A DNA stretch of 64,000 nucleotides from Mesorhizobium sp. M8A.F.Ca.ET.218.01.1.1 (lineage in GTDB: Bacteria > Pseudomonadota > Alphaproteobacteria > Rhizobiales > Rhizobiaceae), in assembly GCF_004791165.1 (NCBI RefSeq), contig NZ_SRUZ01000005.1, positions 1 to 64,000 on the forward strand. Reading direction: 5' to 3'. Position 1 is the first letter of the stretch, and every line of letters begins with the position of its first letter. The notes below the pieces were generated by a model, which saw only the letters and a program-made list of their open reading frames with translations, did not search any database and was not told the origin of the DNA. Of the stretch, positions 45,551-54,792 are shown one piece after another. Made by a program: the position numbers and the translations under genes.

Positions 45551-46395
45551 CGTTCGCGGGAAATCCATCGTCGAACCGATACGAGTTCGGAGCCAATTGG
45601 GCGTCGTTCATCGACAAGCACTACTCGGCGGAACGCCGCCGCATGGCGGCGGAGAAGCTCTTGTCCTTCCTCGGCAAGCAGACCCTCGAAGGCTTCGACT
45701 TCCTCGATATCGGCAGCGGCAGCGGGCTGCACTCGCTTGCCGCCTTCGATGCAAAAGCGGATAGGATACAGTCCTTCGACTTTGACCCGCTCTCGGTAAG
45801 CACAACCGGCAAGTTGCGGCAATTGGCGGGTGAGCCGACGAACTGGATCGTCGAACGCGGCGACGTGCTCGACGCCGACTATATGGAGAAGCTAGGCACC
45901 TGGAACCTCGTCTATTCCTGGGGCGTGCTCCACCACACCGGCGCGATGTGGCAGGCGATCGAAAATGCGGCGCGCACGGTTGCCCCCGGCGGTCTATTCT
46001 TCATCGCTCTCTATTCGTCGAATGTCGTGAAGCCGTCCGCGCAATTCTGGCTCGACGTGAAACGGCGATACAACGGCGCCAACCCTCGCCAAAGGCGGTG
46101 GATGGAGTACTGGTACATCTGGCGCTTCGGGCTCGGTCGCAATCCACTTCAACTGCCCTTGCTCGTGAAGCAGATCTATCAAAAGAAAAAAGGTCGCGGC
46201 ATGAGCTACATGACCGACATCCGCGACTGGCTGGGCGGCTGGCCTATGGAGTTTGCCGACGACCAGGCGGTGATCGATTTCCTGAAGAAACGGTTCGATT
46301 TCGAGCTCGTCAGGATATCTACGGGTGAGGCATGCACGGAGTTCCTTTTCCGGAGCCCGAACAGTCGGCCGCCCAAACGGAGCAAGTCGCTTTAA
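45547..46395 (+). CDS. Class I SAM-dependent methyltransferase 2
   Basis: Protein of 282 residues, paralogue of the 41.9-kb methyltransferase. It shares the RYEFGANW opening, SAM motif FLDIGSGSGLHS near 52-63, LVYSWGVLHHTG and RGMSYMTDIRDWLGGWP near 218-234. It overlaps the glycosyltransferase gene by 4 bases (ATGA), so the two are translated together; it may methylate the sugar that enzyme transfers. Its 3' end overlaps the convergent ABC gene by 4 bases. Confidence 0.88.
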   Translation: MTFAGNPSSNRYEFGANWASFIDKHYSAERRRMAAEKLLSFLGKQTLEGFDFLDIGSGSGLHSLAAFDAKADRIQSFDFDPLSVSTTGKLRQLAGEPTNWIVERGDVLDADYMEKLGTWNLVYSWGVLHHTGAMWQAIENAARTVAPGGLFFIALYSSNVVKPSAQFWLDVKRRYNGANPRQRRWMEYWYIWRFGLGRNPLQLPLLVKQIYQKKKGRGMSYMTDIRDWLGGWPMEFADDQAVIDFLKKRFDFELVRISTGEACTEFLFRSPNSRPPKRSKSL

Positions 46396-48221
46396 GCGGT
46401 CTGTCCGCCGGCTCTCGTCCAGATATGTGGCCGGCCGTTTTCGAGGGTGACGATCTCGTCGCAATTTTCGACTGTTGTGAGCCGGTGCGCGATGATCAGC
46501 ACCGTCAGGCCGGCGGGCAGCTCGCGGATCGCCTCCATGACCGCGGCCTCGGTCTCCGTGTCGAGCGCGCTCGTGGCTTCGTCGAAGACGAGCACGGAAG
46601 CCTGTCTGTACAACGCCCGGGCGATGCCGATGCGCTGGCGCTGACCACCCGATAGACGGACTCCACGCTCGCCGACCCGCGTCTCATAGCCTTGCGGCAA
46701 ACTTTCGATGAAATCCGCCAGTGCGGCCTGCTGCGCTGCATTGCGCACGCGGTCGCGGTCGATGTTGGCGGGATCGATGCCGAAGGCGATATTGTCGGCG
46801 ATCGAGGCGTCCGCCAGGAAGATGCTTTGCGGCACATGGGCAATCTGTCTTTGCCAGGCACGCCGTGTGGTTCCGTCCAGCCGCTGCCCGTCGATCTCGA
46901 TCACTCCGCCAGTCGGCTCGAGCAGACCCATTATCAGATCGACCGTCGTGCTCTTGCCGCTGCCCGTCTTGCCGATGAACCCGACCTTGCTTCCTTTCGA
47001 GATCGTGAGATTGAATCGCTCGAGTATCGGCGCTTGGTCAGAAGCGTAACGGAACGACACATCCTTGAGCATGATCGCTCGATCGAATGGGAGACGCTTA
47101 GGTGGCGGCTGGTTCCACTCTGGGCCGAGTGGTGCCTCGAGCGCCTGGAGCACGACTTCGGCGCCGGCAAGATTGCTCAGTATCAGGGCCCAATTGCCGT
47201 ATACAAGCTGCATGGATGGGAGCAGACGCTGCGCTCCAAGGACAAATGTTCCAAGTATCGGCAGAACCTGGCCGGCATCGTTCGAGCGGGTGATGAGGAA
47301 ATAAGCAAGCGCCGCGATGATCACCATACCCGCAGCTTCGATCGCGAAACGCGGAGCGCCCGCGGCAAGTGCGTTCATTGCATTCGCGCGCTGCAGGCGT
47401 AAATCGAGTTCGGTGTACCGCAACAGAAAATACGGTTGGGTGTCGTTGATGATAACATCGCGGATGCCACCCAGTCCCTCTTGGACAGATCGGATGCCTT
47501 CCGCCTGCGCGCTGGCGATAATTTGCGCATTCTTCTTGAGGTGCTTGCGGATGACGAGCGACATGGCGAGGTAGACCGCCCCAAAGCCCGCGAAGATAAC
47601 GAAGGTGATGAAAGAACTCAGAGCAAAAAGGGCAGCGACGATGAAGACGCCGATGACTATGCCGCTGATCGATTGCAACAGGGGCAGCATTACACCCGCG
47701 GTAATGGCTTGAACCTGGCGAAGCGCGGCCAACACCGAACTGGAATTGCGCGAAACGTGGTAGCTGTAGGGTTGGCGGAGTACTTGGTCATAGACCTTCA
47801 CGCCCACCTCATGTCCCAGCGAGAAGACATAAGAGTTCGTGGCCCAGGCAAGGAATATGCGCACGGCGCCGGCTATGATCGCCACCACCGAAAACAGAAT
47901 CGTCAAATCGAGAAGGCTGTCTGAAGAGCTGGTCAGCCGAAAGCCGGCAAGCTGGCGAGCGAGGAACGACTGGCCGCCAACCGCCTCGGGATTGGCGATG
48001 CGCGCAAGAAACGGCAGCAAGGCACCAAGCGTAGCGGCTTCCGCAAGTGCTCCGAACATCATCAAGACAAGGAGGCCGAAAAACTGCCTTTGTCTAGGCT
48101 TCGATACCTGCCGCCACAAGCGTCGCAGTGTGTCGAGAGTGCTGCCCGAGTTTCGGTTTCCGCTCAATGCCAAATCGATGTCCGCATTCAGAGCGCTCAA
48201 TGCACACGTTCGGCGCTCCAC
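46392..48221 (-). CDS. ABC transporter permease/ATPase (PglK/MsbA-type flippase or exporter)
   Basis: Half-size ABC exporter of 609 residues. The N-terminal membrane domain has about six hydrophobic segments (about residues 40-330). The ATPase has Walker A GKTGSGKST near 417, LSGGQRQR near 518 and FDEATSALD near 548. In a polysaccharide locus the likely role is flipping lipid-linked oligosaccharide, as PglK does; no Wzx-type flippase is present in the window. The start seems to be GTG at 48221 but lacks a Shine-Dalgarno, so a slightly shorter form is possible. Confidence 0.87.
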   Translation of the reverse strand: MERRTCALSALNADIDLALSGNRNSGSTLDTLRRLWRQVSKPRQRQFFGLLVLMMFGALAEAATLGALLPFLARIANPEAVGGQSFLARQLAGFRLTSSSDSLLDLTILFSVVAIIAGAVRIFLAWATNSYVFSLGHEVGVKVYDQVLRQPYSYHVSRNSSSVLAALRQVQAITAGVMLPLLQSISGIVIGVFIVAALFALSSFITFVIFAGFGAVYLAMSLVIRKHLKKNAQIIASAQAEGIRSVQEGLGGIRDVIINDTQPYFLLRYTELDLRLQRANAMNALAAGAPRFAIEAAGMVIIAALAYFLITRSNDAGQVLPILGTFVLGAQRLLPSMQLVYGNWALILSNLAGAEVVLQALEAPLGPEWNQPPPKRLPFDRAIMLKDVSFRYASDQAPILERFNLTISKGSKVGFIGKTGSGKSTTVDLIMGLLEPTGGVIEIDGQRLDGTTRRAWQRQIAHVPQSIFLADASIADNIAFGIDPANIDRDRVRNAAQQAALADFIESLPQGYETRVGERGVRLSGGQRQRIGIARALYRQASVLVFDEATSALDTETEAAVMEAIRELPAGLTVLIIAHRLTTVENCDEIVTLENGRPHIWTRAGGQTA

Positions 48222-48338
48222 GACAAGTCACAACAGATGCCCGCTGGCAACTTTATCACAGAAGCGCGAAGGTGACCTGTCCACAACTGCGCGTATGGGC
48301 CAGAGACCGTGATTGCGGTGAGGTGATATGCTTCAATC

Positions 48339-49250
48339 ATGGGTGACGCTATAAAGATTCGGGATCGAAGGCAGCGGCTGGCCTTAATTGCGGCATTGCT
48401 TCGTGCACTCGGCGTGTTCTCGGCAGGGGTGGGGACGGCATTTCTGTTCTTTGTGTCGGCATACCCGCTCGGATTGGTCAGCGCCTACCCGGCACCACCT
48501 GCTTCGGCAATTGAGGGGCCACTGGGGTTTGCACAGAGAGTTGCGGACGTTGATGATCTCTATCGCCGCACGGGTGAGCCGATGCAGCCATATCTTGAGC
48601 GTCTGACAACGGCGGTCGCGCGTGGAATGGTACACTATTGGACAGAAGGTGACCGCTGGTCGGAGGCCGATGCGTCCTACACCCGGATCGGGGTTTTCGA
48701 CAATTACTTGCTCTGGATGCTCAGCTTTCTTTCGGAATATCGGGAAAACCTGGGGAACTATGAATTTGTAACTCCCCGAAAGGCACTGGATCGGGGCTAT
48801 GGGTTCTGTTCCCAGGTTTCGAAGATCGTCTACTCTGTCCTTGCCGATCAGGGCATCGAAGCGACGATCTACAGTGCCCCCGAGCACACTGTAGTTGAGT
48901 CAAATGGCAACATTCTCGATTCCGACTATGGTGTCTTCGTTCCTCACTCGCTTGAGGATGTACAACAAGACCCGTCGATCATCGACACGTACTACGCGCA
49001 ATTCGGGCCGATGCTGCCTTTGCTAAGAAGGGCGTATGGTCAGGACTGGCAACCGCTCGGAACTGCCGAAGACTTCAACGGCGTGCGTGCGTACGAGGCA
49101 AAGTTCGAACGCCTGAAATGGGCTCCGCCGCTTGCGTTCCTTGCCATTGGTATTTTACTCGTCACCATCGGCATTCTGCTCCAGTATCTTCTTTTAGGAC
49201 GCGGCCGGCTTGTGCTGCAGCGGGTTCGCGGAATTGCTCGGTCCTCTTGA
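48339..49250 (+). CDS. Membrane-anchored transglutaminase-like protein
   Basis: Protein of 303 residues with one transmembrane segment at each end (about 13-40 and 262-287), placing the 220-residue middle domain in the periplasm if the basic N-terminus is inside. The middle has Cys157 in GYGFCSQ, His183 in PEHTVVES and Asp194/Asp196 in ILDSDYG. This order and spacing match the Cys-His-Asp triad of transglutaminase/papain-like folds. I do not recognise a named family. It stands among glycan assembly genes, so it may cross-link, cleave or attach something in the envelope. Function unknown. Confidence 0.7.
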   Translation: MGDAIKIRDRRQRLALIAALLRALGVFSAGVGTAFLFFVSAYPLGLVSAYPAPPASAIEGPLGFAQRVADVDDLYRRTGEPMQPYLERLTTAVARGMVHYWTEGDRWSEADASYTRIGVFDNYLLWMLSFLSEYRENLGNYEFVTPRKALDRGYGFCSQVSKIVYSVLADQGIEATIYSAPEHTVVESNGNILDSDYGVFVPHSLEDVQQDPSIIDTYYAQFGPMLPLLRRAYGQDWQPLGTAEDFNGVRAYEAKFERLKWAPPLAFLAIGILLVTIGILLQYLLLGRGRLVLQRVRGIARSS

Positions 49251-49361
49251 TTTCGTTTGCTCGTGACCATTTCTATAAGCCATCGCCTCGCAGAGGCTTC
49301 CGCTTGCAAGCGGCTGCGCCTAGCGGCAACCGGCGACCAATGAGGAAAGGCGGCGGAGCGG

Positions 49362-50645
49362 ATGACGCTGCGAGAGAAATTTCCGATGACTGATGCTGAA
49401 GGCCAACAGTCGGCTGCCGGGCCTTCTGCCGCACTGGCTAGAAAGCCTCGTCGCAAAGTACTCTTTGTCATCGGAACGCTTGACCTGGGCGGCACCGAGA
49501 GCCAGCTCGTGCTGCTTGCCAAGGAATTGAAGCAGCGCGGCTGGAAGGTAGAAGTCTTTGCGCTTTCACAAGGAGGTGTTCTCTCGGAGACGCTGAATCG
49601 CGCCGGGATCCGGGTATTGTACGGACTTCATCGGCCGAATCCCCTACCTGCGTCGCCGACAGTGGCCAAAGTGGGTGCCAAGTCGGGCGCGGCGCCGACG
49701 AGGCGCCCGAGTGTGAAGGCGATGCTGGTTCTCGGCGCAGCCGTCACTTCGCTTGTCCTGCGCATCGTCTTGACCCGGCCGCGCGTGGTCCACGCCTTCC
49801 TGCCGCTGACCAATTTCCTGGGCGCCTTGGCGGGGCGGGTTGCGCTGGCGCCATTTGTCATCACGTCGCGACGCGGTCTCGGCAACCATCAGGAACGGTG
49901 GCCCAGGCTCAAGCGAATGGACCGGATCGCCAATCGGCTTTCCCATGTGGTGGTCGCGAATTCGCATGCGGTCGCGGCCGATATGGCGGCTCGCGACGCC
50001 TATGATATCGACAGAATAAGGGTGATCCCGAACGGTCTCGATCTCAGCCGCTTCGATGACATCGTCCATCGCCGGGACGAAACCCGGCGGCGGCTCGGCC
50101 TCAGCCAGGACGAAGTCGGCATCATCATAGTCGCGAATTTAATCCCATACAAAGGGCACAGGGATCTCATTCAAGCATTCGCTCTTGCGAGCGAAAGCCG
50201 GCCGAATCTGAAGCTGTTCATGGCGGGACAGGACCGAGGCATCGGGCCGGGCCTGGCGGAAGAGGCACGGCGGCTCGGCGTCGGATCGAAAGTCCATGCA
50301 TTGGGATCACAGAGCGAGGTGCCGGAATTGCTCGCCGGCATGGATGTTGGCGTGATCGCCTCCCATGAGGAAGGTTTTTGCAATGCCCTGATGGAAAAGC
50401 TCGCGGCGGGTCTTCCTGTTGTCGCCACCAATGTCGGCGGAAATCCGGAGGCTATCTCCGGTATGCCGGGTTGTGTATTGGTGAAACCTCGTGACCCTGC
50501 CGATCTGGCTCGCGGGCTTCTAGCCGTTCTCGACCGATTGCCGGAGCCGACAGCCGACCGGGAATTTAGGCAACGGATGATGCGCGAGCGGTATTCGACA
50601 GGAGCTATGGTCGACGCATATGAACGCCTCTATCTCGTGGGCTGA
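49362..50645 (+). CDS. Glycosyltransferase family 4 protein 2
   Basis: GT-B-fold glycosyltransferase of 427 residues. N-terminal RKVLFVIGTLDLGGTESQL after a 25-residue polar tail, a short hydrophobic stretch near 125-145, and the E-x7-E motif in EEGFCNALMEKLAAGLPVVA near 342. The start at 49362 has GGAG close upstream; an ATG eight codons later is also possible. It is followed after 3 bases by the second polymerase/ligase gene, so the pair is co-transcribed. Confidence 0.9.
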   Translation: MTLREKFPMTDAEGQQSAAGPSAALARKPRRKVLFVIGTLDLGGTESQLVLLAKELKQRGWKVEVFALSQGGVLSETLNRAGIRVLYGLHRPNPLPASPTVAKVGAKSGAAPTRRPSVKAMLVLGAAVTSLVLRIVLTRPRVVHAFLPLTNFLGALAGRVALAPFVITSRRGLGNHQERWPRLKRMDRIANRLSHVVVANSHAVAADMAARDAYDIDRIRVIPNGLDLSRFDDIVHRRDETRRRLGLSQDEVGIIIVANLIPYKGHRDLIQAFALASESRPNLKLFMAGQDRGIGPGLAEEARRLGVGSKVHALGSQSEVPELLAGMDVGVIASHEEGFCNALMEKLAAGLPVVATNVGGNPEAISGMPGCVLVKPRDPADLARGLLAVLDRLPEPTADREFRQRMMRERYSTGAMVDAYERLYLVG

Positions 50646-50648
50646 CGA

Positions 50649-52676
50649 ATGAGCGGGATTGCCCACTCGGAACGCTCGGCGAGCTCAACGCATCCGCTGC
50701 GGGCGGTCCTGACGAACATTTCGGCCGGACTCTGTGCGTTCCTCATCGTCATCTGCCAGTCCTGGTTCTTGCCATACTTTATGCCGTTCTTCACCGGACG
50801 GGACGAGTTCGCCAGGCTGGTGTTCCATGCGCTCTATGGCGGAGTGCTGATTGTTTCGGTGGCCGTTCTTGTGACGCGTCGAGACGTGCGTAGCGCGATC
50901 CTTCTGCTTGCTATCACCGCCGCCATGGCAGTCGTCCCGGTTGCGCTTCATCCGATCGGGATCGTCGCCAAGTGTTACCTGATCACACTTTTCCTCGGCG
51001 GCGCGGCGATTGTGCTCATGCTTGCCTCAGCTCCCGCAATCGTGTTGCGCCTCTCGGCGTCAGTCACAGCGCTCAATGCGGTGGTTTGCTTGCTCGACCT
51101 CCTCTTTGCCAGCGGCTTCACCAACACGCCTGGCCGGGCCGCCGGTTTGGCGGTCAATCCCAATGTCGCAGCGGCCGGACTTCTGCTTGGGGCTGCGGCG
51201 AGCTACCGCGCCGTCGCACAAAAGTGGCGTGCAAGCTTCCTCGTGCTCGTAGCCATAACGCTTCTCGCGACGCTTTCTCGCTCGACCCTTCTTGCCGCCC
51301 TTGCAACGGTGGCGGTTCCGATTGTCGTCCGCATTTGGCAACAATTTCGCAGCGGCCGTCGTTTTCAGATCGATCTTGGGGGCTTGGGCCGTGCGGTCGT
51401 CGTCGCTTTTGCACTGCTGGGGGCGATCGGCATCGCGTTGACCACAAATGCTTCCTTCCGTATTGCCACGGACGAATCCTATGCCGGAATTTTGTCTGTA
51501 AGCACGGCGCTCAACGAAGCATCGAAGGCTGTCGATCGATCTCCGCCAGCCGCTACGGTGTCAATTGCGCCACCGCCTGAAGGGGCGTCGGCAAATCAAC
51601 CGGCTCCGCCTCGGGCAAGTTCTGCTGACACTACCACGCCCCTCGCCGTCGAACCCCCGAGCGGTTCGGCCGCCGCTAAGGGCGGTGCATCCGCGGACGC
51701 CGTAAATTCGTCTCCTCTGCCATCCGGCCCCGCGCCCGCGGCTAACCAATCCACGAACGTCGCCAAGATGCAGGCGCTCGGCGAACGCCTGACCGATGAA
51801 GGCAAGAGGAACTCGATTTCGGCAAGGGCTCTCTTTCTCGAGCGCGGCCTGCTCGCCTATCGAGAAGGCGGTTTTTTCGGTCGCGGACTTGAACAGGCGC
51901 AAGCCCTTGCGCCGCACAACACCTTCGTCCTGTTTGCAATCGCTTTCGGTCACCTCGGCTGGCTGATTCCGATTGGCTTGGTCTGCTTCGCCTTTTGCTT
52001 TGCCCGGAACGCCGGTGATCTTGCCCTTGGTGTCGCGGTTCTAGGGGTGATGCTGACCTCGCATGACCTCTTGCTGACACCAAGTCTCTTTCTTCCAATC
52101 GCGCTCGGAATTGGCGGCATGCTCGCCGCACGAAAAGTGGCTGCCTCAAAGTCGTCGCCGACAGAGAAAGGCGAGCCTTGGAGCTTTGCTTGCGGAACAG
52201 TGGCAGGCGTCGTCGCCTTCGGGGCCGGCTGCATCGCGATACTGCTCGTCACACCACCGCTTATTACCGGGCGGCTGCAGAACGAAACCATGTTTGCCGC
52301 CCGAGGCGGATACGAAACGCTGCTTCCGCGGCCACCATTTCCCGGCCTTTTCCAGTTAGGCAACCTGTCTGACATTCCGCCTTTGCAAGCATCCAATCTG
52401 CGCGAAAACGGAACATCGCTACATCGCGTCGGCTGGTCTTCTCACGCATGGCCTGCCGTCAGGCAGGGCGAGTATACTTTTCGCCGGCCGGATGCTGTGC
52501 TGTTCGCGCCCACGGATTCGAGCGACCCTCGCAGCAATGACCGAACCTACGAGGTCGCCGTTCCGCTGTCGGTCAGTGCACTATGCTTCATTCTTCTGGG
52601 CACGATCATTGCATGGTCGATTGCAACTGTGGCTGCCGTGACGCCACTAACAAGTCGGTCTAAAGCCTCCGGATGA
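50649..52676 (+). CDS. O-antigen ligase/polymerase-family membrane protein 2 (large, atypical)
   Basis: Integral membrane protein of 675 residues, longer than the usual 400-450. About ten hydrophobic segments; the Wzy_C-type motif GRGLEQAQALAPHNTFVLFA lies near residues 415-435. Two unusual parts stand out: a Pro/Ala/Ser-rich stretch at about 295-372, probably an extended periplasmic linker, and a non-membrane domain at about 540-640 before a last transmembrane segment. A second ligase-family protein at 38.4 kb suggests one polymerase and one ligase, but which is which is unclear. Confidence 0.85.
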   Translation: MSGIAHSERSASSTHPLRAVLTNISAGLCAFLIVICQSWFLPYFMPFFTGRDEFARLVFHALYGGVLIVSVAVLVTRRDVRSAILLLAITAAMAVVPVALHPIGIVAKCYLITLFLGGAAIVLMLASAPAIVLRLSASVTALNAVVCLLDLLFASGFTNTPGRAAGLAVNPNVAAAGLLLGAAASYRAVAQKWRASFLVLVAITLLATLSRSTLLAALATVAVPIVVRIWQQFRSGRRFQIDLGGLGRAVVVAFALLGAIGIALTTNASFRIATDESYAGILSVSTALNEASKAVDRSPPAATVSIAPPPEGASANQPAPPRASSADTTTPLAVEPPSGSAAAKGGASADAVNSSPLPSGPAPAANQSTNVAKMQALGERLTDEGKRNSISARALFLERGLLAYREGGFFGRGLEQAQALAPHNTFVLFAIAFGHLGWLIPIGLVCFAFCFARNAGDLALGVAVLGVMLTSHDLLLTPSLFLPIALGIGGMLAARKVAASKSSPTEKGEPWSFACGTVAGVVAFGAGCIAILLVTPPLITGRLQNETMFAARGGYETLLPRPPFPGLFQLGNLSDIPPLQASNLRENGTSLHRVGWSSHAWPAVRQGEYTFRRPDAVLFAPTDSSDPRSNDRTYEVAVPLSVSALCFILLGTIIAWSIATVAAVTPLTSRSKASG

Positions 52677-52776
52677 TTTTCGGAACAATAAGCCTCGCGC
52701 CGAAGATCGACAGGTGATGATCTTCGACGTAGAGGCTATGTCCGGCGCTGTCGTCGCATGGCACAGAGCTGCGGGC

Positions 52777-54792
52777 TCAATTGCTCATGCTGGTTGTCGA
52801 AGGCTGCATGGCGTTCGCTGTCGATACACGAGTTCGCCCGTCGGCTGCGGCTAGGGCCTGGTGGAGACCGATCGTTCGCGCAAGGCCGACGTCGGTCTCC
52901 GGTGTCAAGTTTCGGCGCAGGTGAGCTTTGTCGCGGTAAATGAACTCGCCATTGATGTAGGTGGCGCAATGCCTGTCCGGACACATGCCTTTGAGTGGAT
53001 CGACGAAGAACACCCCATTTTCATCCGCAAGCGACTCTAACGCGGTCACCACCGGCGACCAACGCCGTAGGATTTGCTCGCTATCCATGTCTGTCGGACA
53101 ACGTCTCAGCATGCCGCTTTCGCGCATTGCCGCGCAGGACGTCAGATCCACGCCTGGCACAGGCACCTGTCCAATGATTCCGATGCGTCGTTGCCGAGCG
53201 GTGATTTCTTTTACGAGGCTGAGCAAGCCATCGCGCAACAGCAGGACCCTGTCCGCCTGCCGGCCGTCATCGGCGACGACATTGGTGTCAGCAAGGTTTG
53301 TCCAGGCGGAAGACAGGACCACGAGGTCGATATCTTTTCGCTGTCTCAGCATATGGACGACCGCCTTTCGGGAAGACGCGCAGCTTTCCTGGTAGTCGGG
53401 GTGCTCTGGAAAATCGCGATGGACACCTTCTCCGAATGCGGCCGGGCACGCGCGATAAAGAAAGAAGGCGGTATTCTCGTGCTGGCCGGCAGCATCGAAC
53501 AGCGGGGCGAGGTGTTCGGCGTGGCTATCGCCCCACAGGACGGCGTGATGTCTCGCTTTGCCCCAGGGGGCCCCAAACGCGCAAAACGTGCTGCCCAGCT
53601 CAGGAATGACGACCGTCTGTGGACACGGCCAGTCCCACATCACCTCGAGGCTGCGCATTGCCTCGGCTTCTTTCGGAATCCTGCTGGTGAAACCGCCGGC
53701 TTCGAAGATCGCATTGCCGCTCAGGCAAACTGTCACCGCGGCGGCAACACCGGCGGCAAATGCCCTGGATGGAGGCGCCCGCGGACGGCGAACGGGTTCC
53801 TCGACGAACCGCCAAGAGAAATACGCCGCCAGCCCTGCCACGGCGACAAGGACAGACGCTTCGGCCGCCGTCGGCATTTCGGTGCCTGCATAGTGACGGA
53901 AGAAAACCAGGATCGGCCAATGCCAGAGATAAAGGCTATAAGAAATCTTGCCCGTCGATCGCAAAGGTGCGCTCGCAAGCAGCGCCGAGATCATTGACTG
54001 CGAACGCGGCCAGATGAGCAGGCCAGCGCCGATCACCGGGAAGAGAGCGCTCAGCCCCGGAAACGGTTGGTTCGGCGACAGCCAGATGGTGCTGGCGGCG
54101 ACCAGGCAAAGGCCGACCAGTCCGAAAGCTTCGGAAGTGCCTCGGTGGCGAACGGGCGCCGCAAAGACCAGCAGGCCGCCGAGAGCCAGTTCCCAGGCTC
54201 GGCCGAAGGGAAGATAGAACGCCTGTTTTGGATCGATCGCCACCAGATGGAGGGCAATCGAGAAACTAATCAGTGCGACGGCACCGATGAGCGCGATGAC
54301 CGGCAGATGGCGGCCCCGCGCCAACCGGTTCGCGGCCAGAAGCAAAACCGGCCATGCCAGGTAGAATTGCTCTTCGACGCCCAGCGACCAGAGATGGAGC
54401 AGCGGCAGAAGCGCCGACTCGCGATCGAAATAGCCCGTGTTCCAGAGAAAGTAGTAGTTCCCCAGCCCGAACGTCGAATAGGTGGCACTGCGCCCCAAGT
54501 CGGCATAGTCCCCGGGGAGCAACAGAAACCATCCCGCAATGAGCGAGAAGCAGATCGTTACCAGCATCGCCGGCAGAATGCGGCGCATGCGCCTGGCGTA
54601 GAACTCGATCAGGGACAGTTCGCCGCCTTCAGCCACCAAAAGGCGGGTGATCAAATAGCCAGAAATGACAAAGAAGATATCGACGCCGACGAAGCCGCCT
54701 CGAAAGCCGGGCACGTCAAAATGGAAAAGAATGACGGCGACCACTGCGATTGCGCGCAATCCGTCGATATCTGGCCGATAGTCGGACTTCAC
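52777..54792 (-). CDS. OafA/YrhL-type acyltransferase with C-terminal SGNH domain
   Basis: Membrane O-acetyltransferase of 671 residues. The acyltransferase-3 domain begins YRPDIDGLRAIAVVAVILFHF and has about ten hydrophobic segments to residue 370. The periplasmic SGNH-hydrolase-like domain carries VLWGDSHAEHL near 415 and a late RDKAHL that may hold the catalytic His. Such two-domain enzymes O-acetylate surface glycans. I use a GTG start at 54792 because GGAGGG lies 4-5 bases upstream; an ATG 16 codons earlier has no Shine-Dalgarno. Confidence 0.9.
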   Translation of the reverse strand: MKSDYRPDIDGLRAIAVVAVILFHFDVPGFRGGFVGVDIFFVISGYLITRLLVAEGGELSLIEFYARRMRRILPAMLVTICFSLIAGWFLLLPGDYADLGRSATYSTFGLGNYYFLWNTGYFDRESALLPLLHLWSLGVEEQFYLAWPVLLLAANRLARGRHLPVIALIGAVALISFSIALHLVAIDPKQAFYLPFGRAWELALGGLLVFAAPVRHRGTSEAFGLVGLCLVAASTIWLSPNQPFPGLSALFPVIGAGLLIWPRSQSMISALLASAPLRSTGKISYSLYLWHWPILVFFRHYAGTEMPTAAEASVLVAVAGLAAYFSWRFVEEPVRRPRAPPSRAFAAGVAAAVTVCLSGNAIFEAGGFTSRIPKEAEAMRSLEVMWDWPCPQTVVIPELGSTFCAFGAPWGKARHHAVLWGDSHAEHLAPLFDAAGQHENTAFFLYRACPAAFGEGVHRDFPEHPDYQESCASSRKAVVHMLRQRKDIDLVVLSSAWTNLADTNVVADDGRQADRVLLLRDGLLSLVKEITARQRRIGIIGQVPVPGVDLTSCAAMRESGMLRRCPTDMDSEQILRRWSPVVTALESLADENGVFFVDPLKGMCPDRHCATYINGEFIYRDKAHLRRNLTPETDVGLARTIGLHQALAAADGRTRVSTANAMQPSTTSMSN

